Assembly (NCBI GenBank): GCA_028284385.1
Contig: JANQRT010000060.1
Coordinates: 1-64,000, forward strand
Direction of reading: 5' to 3'
DNA: 64,000 bases
DNA from: Opitutaceae bacterium
Lineage (GTDB): Bacteria; Verrucomicrobiota; Verrucomicrobiia; Opitutales; Opitutaceae
Below, one piece after another: positions 35,598-44,497 of the stretch (positions within the stretch are counted from its first letter, which is position 1; the number at the start of each line of letters is the position of its first letter). The notes under the pieces were generated by a model. That model did no database searches and had not been told where the DNA came from. It saw only the letters and a program-made list of their open reading frames with translations. The position numbers and the translations under genes are program-made.

Positions 35598-36789
35598 CAA
35601 GGTATAGATCTGGATACAGACGAAGGAGCTCTTGTAAGATTGGCGTAGCTTCAAGAATCAGCTTAACTTTTCTGTTGTAGGCCGCGATATGATCGCGATT
35701 GAAGTATCTTTTCCAGACATGCTTTCCACCAGAGTAGCCTCTGGGATAGCGTTCCGATGAAACGACGCGCATTTCTTTAAAGCATGCCGTTGCTTTTTCA
35801 AAGAAATCAATATCTTCGTCGGCGAGTTCTTGGCCGGGAAACATCGCTTCGAAAATGCTCTGCATGGCGTCTTGTCTTCCTTCGAAGAAATCCTCGTACT
35901 TGAGTTTGGTCAGATTCGAATAAGGCGCGATCGAGAGCCATCTTGCATACCAAAAAAGAAGCTCATTCAGCGTGAGGCCGTCTATTAGCCTTGCCATCCC
36001 CGCTTCAACGGAATCCGAAAGATATTCCTTTTCGATAAGAGAGACATTGTTTGGAAAATGATTAGTTACTGGCGTAAGCGGCCCAGTCTTTTCCCTATCG
36101 TTACAATAAATGGCAACCAGTGAATCCGCTGGATGGCGGAAAATGATGGTAATGCTTCGACCCATTGTCTCTATGAATTGCAAGAGCCTGTAACTCAAGG
36201 GCTCGTGGCTTCGATAGACATTGCTTGAAAAGGGTAGATTTCGTACTATTCCCTGAAGCGACGTATCGGAACCAGTAATACGAATGGAACTAATGGGCTC
36301 TAGCTTCAGATGCCAGTCTGGTCCGTATTTCTTTTGTAGATAATCAACACAACTATGTATAATCCTAGATGCGGTTTTTGGAATGGCGAAGATAAAGTTC
36401 AACCGCTTTTTCAGGTATTCTATTTCCGCTTCCGTGAAGTCATCAGCTGTCCAGGAAATGGATCGAGATGTCTGTTCCGCAAATGGATTTTTAATGATAG
36501 AGTCTTCACATGGGCTTAGGCTTCTAGCATGGTCGAGCCATATATATACGTTCTTTTTCAAAAGACCCATCGACCGGATCTGATTGATTATTTCCTTCCA
36601 CCAAGTGCTGGCCACCACAAGTGACTCGATTTTTCTTTTCGGGAGTTCGCTTGGGCTCAAAACAGGAACTCCATCGATACGTTTTCCTACCAGGTCGGAA
36701 TTATTATCGACAAAATAAGTAACCTTGTCCATATGGCGCAGACATCGTCTTCCCATCGATCCCGCTCCAAATATTATAATGTCACTCAT
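35572..36789 (-). CDS. Sulfotransferase-like protein with N-terminal Rossmann-like module
   Basis: This 405-residue protein starts with the module (IIIFGAGSMGRRCLRHM, FVDNN, GVPVLSPSEL) over about 90 residues. A sulfotransferase-like domain then begins near residue 130. Its PAPS 5'-phosphate loop reads FAIPKTAS (canonical PKSGTT or PKTGT), so the loop is shifted; later IIFRHPADSLVAIY resembles the 3'-phosphate motif. It could sulfate the polysaccharide, a marine trait, but activity is not certain. It is the first gene of minus-strand block B. Confidence 0.75.
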   Translation of the reverse strand: MSDIIIFGAGSMGRRCLRHMDKVTYFVDNNSDLVGKRIDGVPVLSPSELPKRKIESLVVASTWWKEIINQIRSMGLLKKNVYIWLDHARSLSPCEDSIIKNPFAEQTSRSISWTADDFTEAEIEYLKKRLNFIFAIPKTASRIIHSCVDYLQKKYGPDWHLKLEPISSIRITGSDTSLQGIVRNLPFSSNVYRSHEPLSYRLLQFIETMGRSITIIFRHPADSLVAIYCNDREKTGPLTPVTNHFPNNVSLIEKEYLSDSVEAGMARLIDGLTLNELLFWYARWLSIAPYSNLTKLKYEDFFEGRQDAMQSIFEAMFPGQELADEDIDFFEKATACFKEMRVVSSERYPRGYSGGKHVWKRYFNRDHIAAYNRKVKLILEATPILQELLRLYPDLYLDEDSNEGY

Positions 36790-37193
36790 TGTATTTAAAA
36801 TTTGAATTCATATAATGCTCAGAAGATCGAAATCTCGATAGAATGATTACCTTTAGCTGGTCGAAAGCGCTTGAGTAAATCTAATCGTTCCAAGAAAAGA
36901 CGACGAGGACAATTCGAGAAAAACGGACCGGGTTTGCTATCTCAAGGCTTCTAATCAGATAGTCAAGTGGTTCTTCTAATTCCATCGAGCTTGAGCCAAA
37001 TCTTTATCCTGATGTTTTCTTTTGCTCTCCGACATATCATAGGCGTATCCGTGGATCCTGTTAAAAAATAGTTAATCCGCATCTCCTCATCGCAAACACA
37101 CTTGCTTACGGAAGTACGAAGAAAGCTTGGATGTAACTTGATGAGCTGTTTCGTTGACACAAAGCTAACTGCTTTAGAAATAACCTCCGGTAT
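36790..37193. other. 404-base intergenic region between divergent genes
   Basis: This AT-rich gap separates the divergent starts of the sulfotransferase-like gene (minus) and the TPR-methyltransferase gene (plus), so promoters in both directions are expected. A TTGACA hexamer at 37154-37159 is present, but no good -10 lies at a suitable distance before the plus-strand ATG. I see no repeats, RNA motifs or convincing small genes. Confidence 0.5.
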
Positions 37194-38156
37194 ATGGATA
37201 TTCAAAGGCTTTTTGACCGAGGGTTTGCCGAATGCGCTAAGGATGTGCAGCTGGAAGTTCCTCTACGCATCTACTGCTTTGGTTGCCTTTTGGCCTCCGA
37301 AAAGAAATGGTCTGAGGCCCTTAGCATTTATCGAGCGCTTGAAGCTGGAAATTGGCAACTGCATTTTGTCTACTATGCGATTGGAGCCTGTCTTGATCGA
37401 TTGAACCGTTTAGAGGAAGCTATAGAATATTATGATAAATCATATAGCGTTTCCATTAGAAATGCGTGTTTGATTAACAAATATAGAAATCTAAAATTGA
37501 TTTATGGACCGACTCCTCCAGATCATATTTCGACAAAGCTACGCGAAATTGAAACCCACGTTAGATCTGCTAAAAGGGAGCATCTAGTCGAGCAAGATAA
37601 TGATTCTTCCCATGGATATGCTAATTATTACGACAACGAAGACTACATTGATAGCTACTTAAAAGAGTTCGAATCCTATTTCGAAAAAGGCGATTCAATA
37701 TTGGATGTCGGATGCAATGTGGGTAGTAAGCTATACGGTTTCTATAGAAAAGGATGTAGAAATAACGGAGGTATAGAGATTAATGCCAATGCGGTTCAGG
37801 CTATGAAAAAAACATATCCCGATTTATATAGTGATTCTACTATCTATGTTGGAGATGCGGACGAAGAAATGAAAAAGATCCAACCACTATCTTATGATGT
37901 CGTGCATTTGCATTACGCCTCAGCGGGAATTTTCCATTCGGAAACGATAGCCAAATTCTTTCAAGTCGCTCGCAAGGCTGTATTTTTCTGTGACGGTGTA
38001 GAGCGAAATCCAGCTATTTTGCACGGTGGGTTGTTCTTCCATGATTTTGAAGGCATCGCTGAATCGACCGATTTTCAGTGTGCGGATAAGTTGGTCCGCA
38101 AGAAAGACAATCGCTGGAATCGTCAGGGAACACGTTGGATATATATTAAGAAATAA
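37194..38156 (+). CDS. TPR-like / SAM-dependent methyltransferase protein
   Basis: This 320-residue protein has an N-terminal helical, TPR-like half (YYAIGACLDRLNRLEEAIEYY) and a C-terminal class I methyltransferase with SILDVGCNVGSKLYGF and GIEINANAVQAMKK. Substrate is unknown. It is the only plus-strand gene inside the minus-strand locus, is unusually AT-rich (16 G+C of 60 in bases 37441-37500 by my count), and ends 8 bases before the convergent RmlD-like gene stop, so it may be a late insertion. Confidence 0.78.
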   Translation: MDIQRLFDRGFAECAKDVQLEVPLRIYCFGCLLASEKKWSEALSIYRALEAGNWQLHFVYYAIGACLDRLNRLEEAIEYYDKSYSVSIRNACLINKYRNLKLIYGPTPPDHISTKLREIETHVRSAKREHLVEQDNDSSHGYANYYDNEDYIDSYLKEFESYFEKGDSILDVGCNVGSKLYGFYRKGCRNNGGIEINANAVQAMKKTYPDLYSDSTIYVGDADEEMKKIQPLSYDVVHLHYASAGIFHSETIAKFFQVARKAVFFCDGVERNPAILHGGLFFHDFEGIAESTDFQCADKLVRKKDNRWNRQGTRWIYIKK

Positions 38157-38164
38157 ACGGTACT

Positions 38165-39037
38165 CTATTCTTGCCAGTTGCGTGCGATAAATGCAATTGC
38201 GGACGAGATATCGAGATAAGGATCTTCGTAAATACTACTCATAACGCTACAGCGCAATCGCGTATCAAGAGGTCGTATTATTTTGTTATCGATATCTGAG
38301 AAAACGACTTTCTCAATAAGAGCAGGATTTGCCTTCATGGCCTCAGCTATTAGCATACTAAGGTCGTATCTGCTAAATGCTTGAGGACTACATAGATTGA
38401 CTTTCCCCTGTATACCTGAGGCTTGCAAAGCCCTCACTCGCTTGACAATATCCTCAATCCAGGTTGGATTGAATAATAAATCGAAAGCCGCTTTTTGTCG
38501 CTGTTTTTTAAATATGCTTTCAGCGATTTGATCGAAAAGCGTGCCATCGCCTTTCTCAAGACCGTAAACTTTGCTGAGTCTGACTACGAGATTCTTGCGG
38601 GTTCTATTAAAAATCGCGTTTTCGATTTGCAGCTTCTGCTTTCCGTATGCGGAGATTGGCGATGGAATAGAGTTATCATCGTATGGGGCTCTGTTCCCAT
38701 CGAAAACGTTATCGCTAGATAAATATATTATTGAAAGACCTAGTCGATTGCATTGGTCAATCAATTCAAGTGTTCCTTGTACGTTTACCATCGCTGTCTC
38801 GCTCTCCGATTGCTGGCATTTCGAAATACTTGTTTCAGCTGCAGCGATGAGTACTGAAGTATGATCGGTTTCTACTAGGTTCAGCGCCTGCAAGTCGGGG
38901 CTGCGCAAATCAAATGGCGCTAGATCAGTTCTTTCGGATGTGAAGCGGGTGCCAATGCAATCAGGATAATCTAAACGATAAGCCCTTAAGAGATGAGAGC
39001 CGATATATCCGCTTGCTCCTATTATTGCCGTTTTCAT
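38165..39037 (-). CDS. RmlD-like NAD(P)-dependent sugar reductase
   Basis: This 290-residue SDR has the Rossmann loop IGASGYIGSHLLRAY and the catalytic YGKQK in SAYGKQKLQIENA. It resembles dTDP-4-dehydrorhamnose reductase and related sugar-nucleotide reductases. It is the last gene of minus-strand block A, starting 7 bases after the upstream gene stop. The nucleotide carrier is not determined. Confidence 0.85.
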   Translation of the reverse strand: MKTAIIGASGYIGSHLLRAYRLDYPDCIGTRFTSERTDLAPFDLRSPDLQALNLVETDHTSVLIAAAETSISKCQQSESETAMVNVQGTLELIDQCNRLGLSIIYLSSDNVFDGNRAPYDDNSIPSPISAYGKQKLQIENAIFNRTRKNLVVRLSKVYGLEKGDGTLFDQIAESIFKKQRQKAAFDLLFNPTWIEDIVKRVRALQASGIQGKVNLCSPQAFSRYDLSMLIAEAMKANPALIEKVVFSDIDNKIIRPLDTRLRCSVMSSIYEDPYLDISSAIAFIARNWQE

Positions 39038-39044
39038 GATTAGA

Positions 39045-40706
39045 TTAATCGACGGCTATCAGGTCTAAAGGTATGATGCGTAATCTTTTTATTGGAATGC
39101 CCATGGCGATAAGCTGCTTGTATATAGCTAGGGCATATTCACTCGCTATCCAAATTTCATCAAAAAGTTTCGATTCCAAGTCTCCGGGCGAAATGATGAG
39201 AACACCTTTATGCTTTTCTCCCCATTTATTCCTGTCGTTATCGCAGAATGCCAGTACGTTCTCTGATGTCACCAATCTTTCTTTACAACGATTTCCTCCT
39301 GTACTAGCTCCGAAGATAATTATATCTTTGGAGGATCTCTCTTCGAAAGACCACTTGTCATTGAATGATGGTTTCGCGTCTATTGGGAAACTAAGCTCTT
39401 GGCGAATTTTGTCTCGTATGTCGCCTTCAATTTCAGGATGAGCTTCAATCAGCTCTCTATAAAAAGACTGAAGGGCTGGCGCGTGCGTTACTTCCTTGCA
39501 ATTCTCTAATCTGTGCCTAGCGGTGCGAATATCATCGAATCTGGTCAGAGCTTCTTTTGCCTGATAGAAAGCCTCTTCTCCTCTACCAGTTCTCTCGAGA
39601 GTATCGATCCGATTAAACCAAGTATCTGGTGAATCATGATAGAATGCCACAGCAATGGCGGACCAGTCCCAGGCGTCGTGAATCGCATTAGAGGTGAGCG
39701 CCGTTTGTGATTTCCGTATCAGTGTATCTAAGGATGGCAAAGCTTTTCCCTCGATGCGGGTTGCTAGAAGTTCGAACGCCTTCTCGATGGTTTCTCTTCG
39801 ATCATCTTCCCAAATGGTGAGCTGAAGCTCATTATTGCATGGCCAATGCCGTCCAGGGTAATATTCGTAATGAGTTGTCCAGTGTTCAAGACTTGCAGGG
39901 TTTTTCCCCTCCGATATCGGCTTGAAGTATAAGTAACGGGTCTTTTTGTTTACGTAGCACAGAGATGCTGGCCCATTATTTATGGAAAGATTGATATAGC
40001 TTTCTTGGTAAAGAGCTGCTCGAATTTCTATATTGAAAGCCGCTTGTGGAAGATGGGAAAACGAGTTCAGTCTGCTGTCTTGGATTAGAGCCTTTTCAGT
40101 GTCGGGAATGAAAACCGGCTCATACTCTGGAGCTTTCGATTTCAAGGATTTCGCGAAAGCGATCCAGTCATCAAGCGAACTGTTACGTTCTACTGTATAG
40201 CTAGACTCGCGTAGGGTAATGGTGACAATTTTCTTTTCTGGAAAAAGCTTGGATTTCCATTCTCGGATAAACTGTAATGCTTGATCTGCTACAATGATAG
40301 ATCCTAATACTGGTTTTGGATCCCTCATCATATGGGCATTAGAATAGATTGTTGTTGGATTTTCTATAGAGTAGTCTGGGGGATACAAGACCGCATTCGA
40401 GTGCGCTAGAATTTGTTTTAGCTCCTCTCTAGAACCAAGAATTTGGATACTTGTTGCTGGACAAAACGCACTGAAAGCCGATTGAACTATTTGGCGAAAT
40501 CTCCATCGAGCGTTTTCGAGATCATATCTGGTGCTGTATCCTGTATCCGCTCGCGTCTTACTCCATGGCACGAAAATGATAGTTAGATTGGAGCATCTAG
40601 AACTTTCGAACACCGGCATCATGAGTCCGATGTAATGGATAGCGTCGTAAGCGCATGGCGTTATCTCCAAATCATAGATGGCTAGAAATGTGTCCTTGTT
40701 TGGCAT
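39045..40706 (-). CDS. Putative glycosyltransferase-like protein with C-terminal Rossmann-like module
   Basis: I do not recognise the main part of this 553-residue protein. Residues 1 to about 330 look like a GT-B-type or similar transferase (KIVTITLRESSYTVERNSS, SINNGPASLCYVNKKTRYL). A helical region with TPR character follows (about 340-450). The last 96 residues are the module (DIIIFGASTGGNRCKERL, AFCDNDRNKWGEK, VLIISPGDL) shared by four other locus proteins. Function is inferred from location only. Confidence 0.68.
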   Translation of the reverse strand: MPNKDTFLAIYDLEITPCAYDAIHYIGLMMPVFESSRCSNLTIIFVPWSKTRADTGYSTRYDLENARWRFRQIVQSAFSAFCPATSIQILGSREELKQILAHSNAVLYPPDYSIENPTTIYSNAHMMRDPKPVLGSIIVADQALQFIREWKSKLFPEKKIVTITLRESSYTVERNSSLDDWIAFAKSLKSKAPEYEPVFIPDTEKALIQDSRLNSFSHLPQAAFNIEIRAALYQESYINLSINNGPASLCYVNKKTRYLYFKPISEGKNPASLEHWTTHYEYYPGRHWPCNNELQLTIWEDDRRETIEKAFELLATRIEGKALPSLDTLIRKSQTALTSNAIHDAWDWSAIAVAFYHDSPDTWFNRIDTLERTGRGEEAFYQAKEALTRFDDIRTARHRLENCKEVTHAPALQSFYRELIEAHPEIEGDIRDKIRQELSFPIDAKPSFNDKWSFEERSSKDIIIFGASTGGNRCKERLVTSENVLAFCDNDRNKWGEKHKGVLIISPGDLESKLFDEIWIASEYALAIYKQLIAMGIPIKRLRIIPLDLIAVD

Positions 40707-40720
40707 CCTAGCTTTGGCCT

Positions 40721-42982
40721 TCAGTTTAGATGGCCCTCTAGCGCATCAAGGGCCTGCCAGAAGCGTTCTCCATGATTTTTATGTCCCTGCCAAATTTCAG
40801 GTATGAAAGAAGCTCCCGGAGCTGTTTCTTCAATTACTTCGCAGAGCCTATCGAAACGAATATCGCCGCTTCCAATTGGCAAACCTTCCTCGCCCGTGCC
40901 CGAGGCGTCAGCTATATGTAGATGCGCAGAAATGGGGCCAAGTATGCTGGCTGCTTCATATATGGAGTCTCCGCTATGATGACACCAGAGAGCCGTATGA
41001 GAGGTGTCGAAGCAGATCCTGTAACCATATTTATCGCAAAAGTTTCGTATGGATTCGGGTTCAAGAAAGAGATTGTGATACCGCTGTCCTCCGAAATGCC
41101 AGGGGAAGGGGGGCATGGTTTGAGGTATAATCTCGACATTGCGTGTATCGATTTTTTCGAGACCTGCTAATAGAAGATCGACTCGTTTTTGTCTCTCGTG
41201 GACAGACAGAGGCTCATGTTGGCTGAAACCGCCCACATTTGTTACAAGCGGGATCTTTTTCGTGGCTGGGAAGTAGTGACCGATTTCGGAAGCGATCTCT
41301 ACAACGCGTTGAAACTCTTTAATTGATTCTTCGCGGTACGCCTTGTTTGGAGAACACAAATCCAAAGTATGATCGTGTTGGAAGAGTTCGGGGGAGTGGA
41401 CTACGAGACCGTAGGAAAATTCAGTTGAGAACACAGTCTCAAGCTTTGTGGATAAATCGTGATAGCTTAGATGGAATTCGAGAAGCGTGGGATTTGAAAG
41501 TGAAGCGATAGAGAGAAAGTCGTGATAACGCACCGGGATTCCCCAAGGGCGAGAAAACGAGTATTTTCGCGCTTTCGAGCGTTTTTCATCCAAATCATTA
41601 TTGAAGAAAAAATCGCCCGGCTTCATTGCCCGCTGAGCGATTTTGCCAATAAGGCTCTTTTTCATATAAGGCGGTAGGCCGCGGCCGGGACTTTTAACGG
41701 CGATGTGCTTTTCGGTTATGCGATCTCCAGGATGTATTGAAATATTCGCTACAAGGCTCTTGGCAAGCGTCTCCCTATTTATCAGTTCTCCTTGGGTGGG
41801 AGTCCTTGGGCGAGACGAACCTGCGGCCTCCTCAACATGGCGAATCGCTTCAACCATTTTTTTAAACTCGTCTGGCAAAAGGCTGACCTTGTGGTCATTG
41901 CCCTCCCAATCCTTATTTAATGTGAAATGCTTTTCAATAATTTTCGCCCCCCTTGCAACAGCCGCAATTGCGATAGAGCTACCACGCTCGTGTCCTGAAT
42001 AACCAACTACCCCTTTGGATATCTCTCTTAAGCGATCCAAGTAGTTGAGATTGATATCCTTGTACGGGGCTGGATACGTCGCGTTGCAGTGCAGCAAAGC
42101 AAAGCGAGCTCCACATTCCTTCAGAACCGCTATCGCTTCCTCTATTTCAACTTCTGTCGACATTCCTGTGGAGACGAGAACCGGTTTGCCTGTTTCGGCG
42201 ATTGAGCGAAGCAGGTCGTGATTACTAAGATCAGCCGAGGCGATCTTGTATGCCGACATTCCAAACTGCTCCAATTCGCCAAGACTTTTTTGATCCCAGG
42301 GCGTGCAAAGAGCTAGGATTCCTTTTTCGCGACAGTAGTCGAAGGCTTCACGCATTTGGGCGGGAGAGAGCTGCGTTCTGGATAGTAGATCTATGGTGTA
42401 CTGAGCTCCTAGATCTTCGTCGTCTAGCGATATCTTACTATTGCCGACTGATCGGTAGAGTTCGGCCATGTCGCGCATTTGGAATTTGACGCAATTCGCG
42501 CCGGCATCGATGGCGGCATCAACCAAGTCCTTCGCAGCGGAAAGGCTGCCGTTGTGATTATTGCCAATCTCGGCAATAATGAATGCTGGGGCGCTTTCGC
42601 TTATTTCTCGTTTCTCGATGAACAGTTTTTCAGAGCGTTTGCGCGAACGGGCGATCGCGACAAGTCGTCCTAGATTATCAACTACAGGCATGAATACGAT
42701 TCGATCGCTAAGAAGACTTTCGATTTTCTTTACCGGCGTTCCAAGCAGTATGGATTGAAAATCGCCGTTTACGGCTTCTTTGGTGGGTCTGCTCAAGTCT
42801 AGGCCTTCATTATTGAGCGCCCATCTTCGAAAGTCGCCATCGGTCAGAATGCCATGCAGTACCCCATCTTCGGATACTGCGGCTACGAATCGCTCCTCGT
42901 TCTCGTCAATGCGTTTTAAAGCTACTGCTAGAGAGTCTTCAACATGGACGCATAAACGCTTAAGATCACGTTCGAATATCAT
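40721..42982 (-). CDS. CBS-NeuB-SAF-TIM-barrel fusion (ulosonic acid synthase)
   Basis: This 753-residue protein combines four parts. A CBS pair (about 1-115) has LTDGDFRRW, as seen in legionaminic-acid nucleotidyltransferases. A NeuB domain (about 130-385) has IIAEIGNNHNGS, VKFQ and the metal-ligand-type EKHFTLNK. A SAF domain spans about 405-465. A xylose-isomerase/AP-endonuclease-2-like TIM barrel (about 475-750) has possible metal ligands D659, H662, H689 and E729 in CFDTSHTALW, HLHIADASG and FIPEIWQGH. NeuB enzymes condense a sugar with PEP; the barrel may isomerise the substrate or product. It overlaps the upstream methyltransferase by ATGA. Confidence 0.88.
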   Translation of the reverse strand: MIFERDLKRLCVHVEDSLAVALKRIDENEERFVAAVSEDGVLHGILTDGDFRRWALNNEGLDLSRPTKEAVNGDFQSILLGTPVKKIESLLSDRIVFMPVVDNLGRLVAIARSRKRSEKLFIEKREISESAPAFIIAEIGNNHNGSLSAAKDLVDAAIDAGANCVKFQMRDMAELYRSVGNSKISLDDEDLGAQYTIDLLSRTQLSPAQMREAFDYCREKGILALCTPWDQKSLGELEQFGMSAYKIASADLSNHDLLRSIAETGKPVLVSTGMSTEVEIEEAIAVLKECGARFALLHCNATYPAPYKDINLNYLDRLREISKGVVGYSGHERGSSIAIAAVARGAKIIEKHFTLNKDWEGNDHKVSLLPDEFKKMVEAIRHVEEAAGSSRPRTPTQGELINRETLAKSLVANISIHPGDRITEKHIAVKSPGRGLPPYMKKSLIGKIAQRAMKPGDFFFNNDLDEKRSKARKYSFSRPWGIPVRYHDFLSIASLSNPTLLEFHLSYHDLSTKLETVFSTEFSYGLVVHSPELFQHDHTLDLCSPNKAYREESIKEFQRVVEIASEIGHYFPATKKIPLVTNVGGFSQHEPLSVHERQKRVDLLLAGLEKIDTRNVEIIPQTMPPFPWHFGGQRYHNLFLEPESIRNFCDKYGYRICFDTSHTALWCHHSGDSIYEAASILGPISAHLHIADASGTGEEGLPIGSGDIRFDRLCEVIEETAPGASFIPEIWQGHKNHGERFWQALDALEGHLN

Positions 42983-43665
42983 GACTTTGATAAGATCGAA
43001 AATAGATGCCGATCAAATGTACTACCAGAATAGGTTTTCGAAATGCTGTCTATAAAGTCCATTTCCCATAACGGAATTAAATCCGGGAACAGTTTACGAA
43101 TGTCATCAGTCGTTTTGACGTATTTGCCGAAAGACATCGTATCCGGCAGATGATAACTTAGGGCGAGCAAACCGTTTTTCGCTAACAATGATGAGATTCG
43201 CTGGCAAACTTCGTGAATTTCTTCATCTTTGAAGTAGCATATCGTTTCAAAGCACGTTATTAAATTCATGCCTTCAAAAGGCTTCCAATCTTTGTCCTCT
43301 AGTAAATTCGCTACTTTGAATTCCATGCCTTTTCGCTGCTGAGCCTTGGCAATCGCGTTGGTAGAGATATCCACTCCATGGGCCTTCACGTTTTCGCCGA
43401 AAATCGCTTTAGCCATATTCGCTATACGCTCTGTGAAAATTCCCAAGCCGCAACCGATATCCAAGAATTTCAACGTCCCCTCTTTCTTTGGCGAAAGCAA
43501 TTGGGCAATGCAATTCAGATAAATATTGTGAGCGAAGTTGTCGGCGCTTGAAACTTGCCCATGCGGGTCGTCGCAATTCGAATACATGCCATTGAAATCG
43601 CGAATGAAGGAAAATCCTTTCTCGTCGTTCGAGAAGATGTATTGATTATGGTTATACTTCGGCAT
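42979..43665 (-). CDS. SAM-dependent methyltransferase
   Basis: This 228-residue class I methyltransferase has motif I FLDIGCGLGIFTERI, the acidic loop AHGVDISTNAI, and ITCFETICYFKDEEI. It overlaps the NeuB fusion start by ATGA and begins 6 bases after the SDR stop, so it is cotranscribed. It may methylate the ulosonic acid or its precursor. Confidence 0.85.
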   Translation of the reverse strand: MPKYNHNQYIFSNDEKGFSFIRDFNGMYSNCDDPHGQVSSADNFAHNIYLNCIAQLLSPKKEGTLKFLDIGCGLGIFTERIANMAKAIFGENVKAHGVDISTNAIAKAQQRKGMEFKVANLLEDKDWKPFEGMNLITCFETICYFKDEEIHEVCQRISSLLAKNGLLALSYHLPDTMSFGKYVKTTDDIRKLFPDLIPLWEMDFIDSISKTYSGSTFDRHLFSILSKS

Positions 43666-43671
43666 GATTCG

Positions 43672-44493
43672 CTAGCATATAGTCCAGCCTCCATCGACAA
43701 CCAGGTTGGCTCCAGTCATGTAGGAGGAGGCATTGCTGGCCAGAAATTGAAGAGCTCCTATATAGTCGTCCGGGCAAGCCATGCGGCCTAGCGGCGTTCG
43801 CGTTGCGTAATTTACGACGAAGTCCGGGTCTTGATCGTTTTCAACGCCCCCTGGCGATAGAGCATTCACCCGGACACCGGAAGAGCCCCAGTACGCAGCC
43901 AAATAGCGAGTAAGTTGAATAACGGCCGCTTTCGAAGTGGGGTAGGCTGGAGACTTGAAGAATCGCTGCTCTCCGCGCTTGTTCTGATAAAGCGACTGGT
44001 CAGGGGCAACGATGCCGTACGTAGAAGCGATATTGATGATGTTCCCGCTTCCGCGTGACGCCATTTCTGAGCCAATCGCTTGGCAGCATTGGAAAACGCC
44101 CGTGACATTGACATCCATGATGGCTTGCCATTGCTCGAGCGAAAGATCCTCGAACCTGCCTCTCATGGCCGAATCTCCTACGTCTTCGATTTTTTCATTG
44201 ATAGCCGCATTGTTGATGAGCGTGTCGATTGTTCCGAATCTCTTAATGACTTCGTCTTTAGCCGCTTCAATGGACGAGCGATTGGTAACATCGCATCGAA
44301 TTCCCAGCGAATCGCCGCTTAGCGTATCGGAAAGTTCTATACACCGGTTCTCGTCTAAATCAGTGACTACCACATGAGCTCCTGCCTCCGAAAGCCCGCG
44401 ACAATAAGCTTTGCCAAGTAGCCCTAGGGCGCCGGTTAGAAAAACTACCCTTCCGTCGATTTTCAAGCTGCCGTTTGACGCGATCTCTGACAT
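43672..44493 (-). CDS. Short-chain dehydrogenase/reductase
   Basis: This 273-residue classical SDR has the cofactor loop TGALGLLGKAYCRGL (residues 20 onward), NNAAINEK, the catalytic serine in NIASTYG, and YPTSKAA (Y-x-x-x-K). Its place between the class III aminotransferase and the methyltransferase/NeuB genes suggests it modifies the same sugar; PtmA-like SDRs occupy this place in legionaminic-type loci. Direction and substrate are unknown. Confidence 0.88.
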   Translation of the reverse strand: MSEIASNGSLKIDGRVVFLTGALGLLGKAYCRGLSEAGAHVVVTDLDENRCIELSDTLSGDSLGIRCDVTNRSSIEAAKDEVIKRFGTIDTLINNAAINEKIEDVGDSAMRGRFEDLSLEQWQAIMDVNVTGVFQCCQAIGSEMASRGSGNIINIASTYGIVAPDQSLYQNKRGEQRFFKSPAYPTSKAAVIQLTRYLAAYWGSSGVRVNALSPGGVENDQDPDFVVNYATRTPLGRMACPDDYIGALQFLASNASSYMTGANLVVDGGWTIC

Positions 44494-44497
44494 CGAT

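Noticed and set aside
36963-37205. 80-codon minus-strand frame in the 404-base gap
   Set aside because: No start context, no domain, and it runs into the start of the methyltransferase gene. The AT-rich sequence makes chance frames common.
37102-37404. 100-codon plus-strand frame overlapping the start of the TPR-methyltransferase
   Set aside because: The longer frame from 37194 contains clear TPR and methyltransferase motifs; this one is a shadow.
40721-42982. Two separate genes (NeuB and isomerase) mis-joined by a frameshift
   Set aside because: The frame is continuous with no stop, and the linker between SAF and barrel (about residues 465-475) is natural looking.
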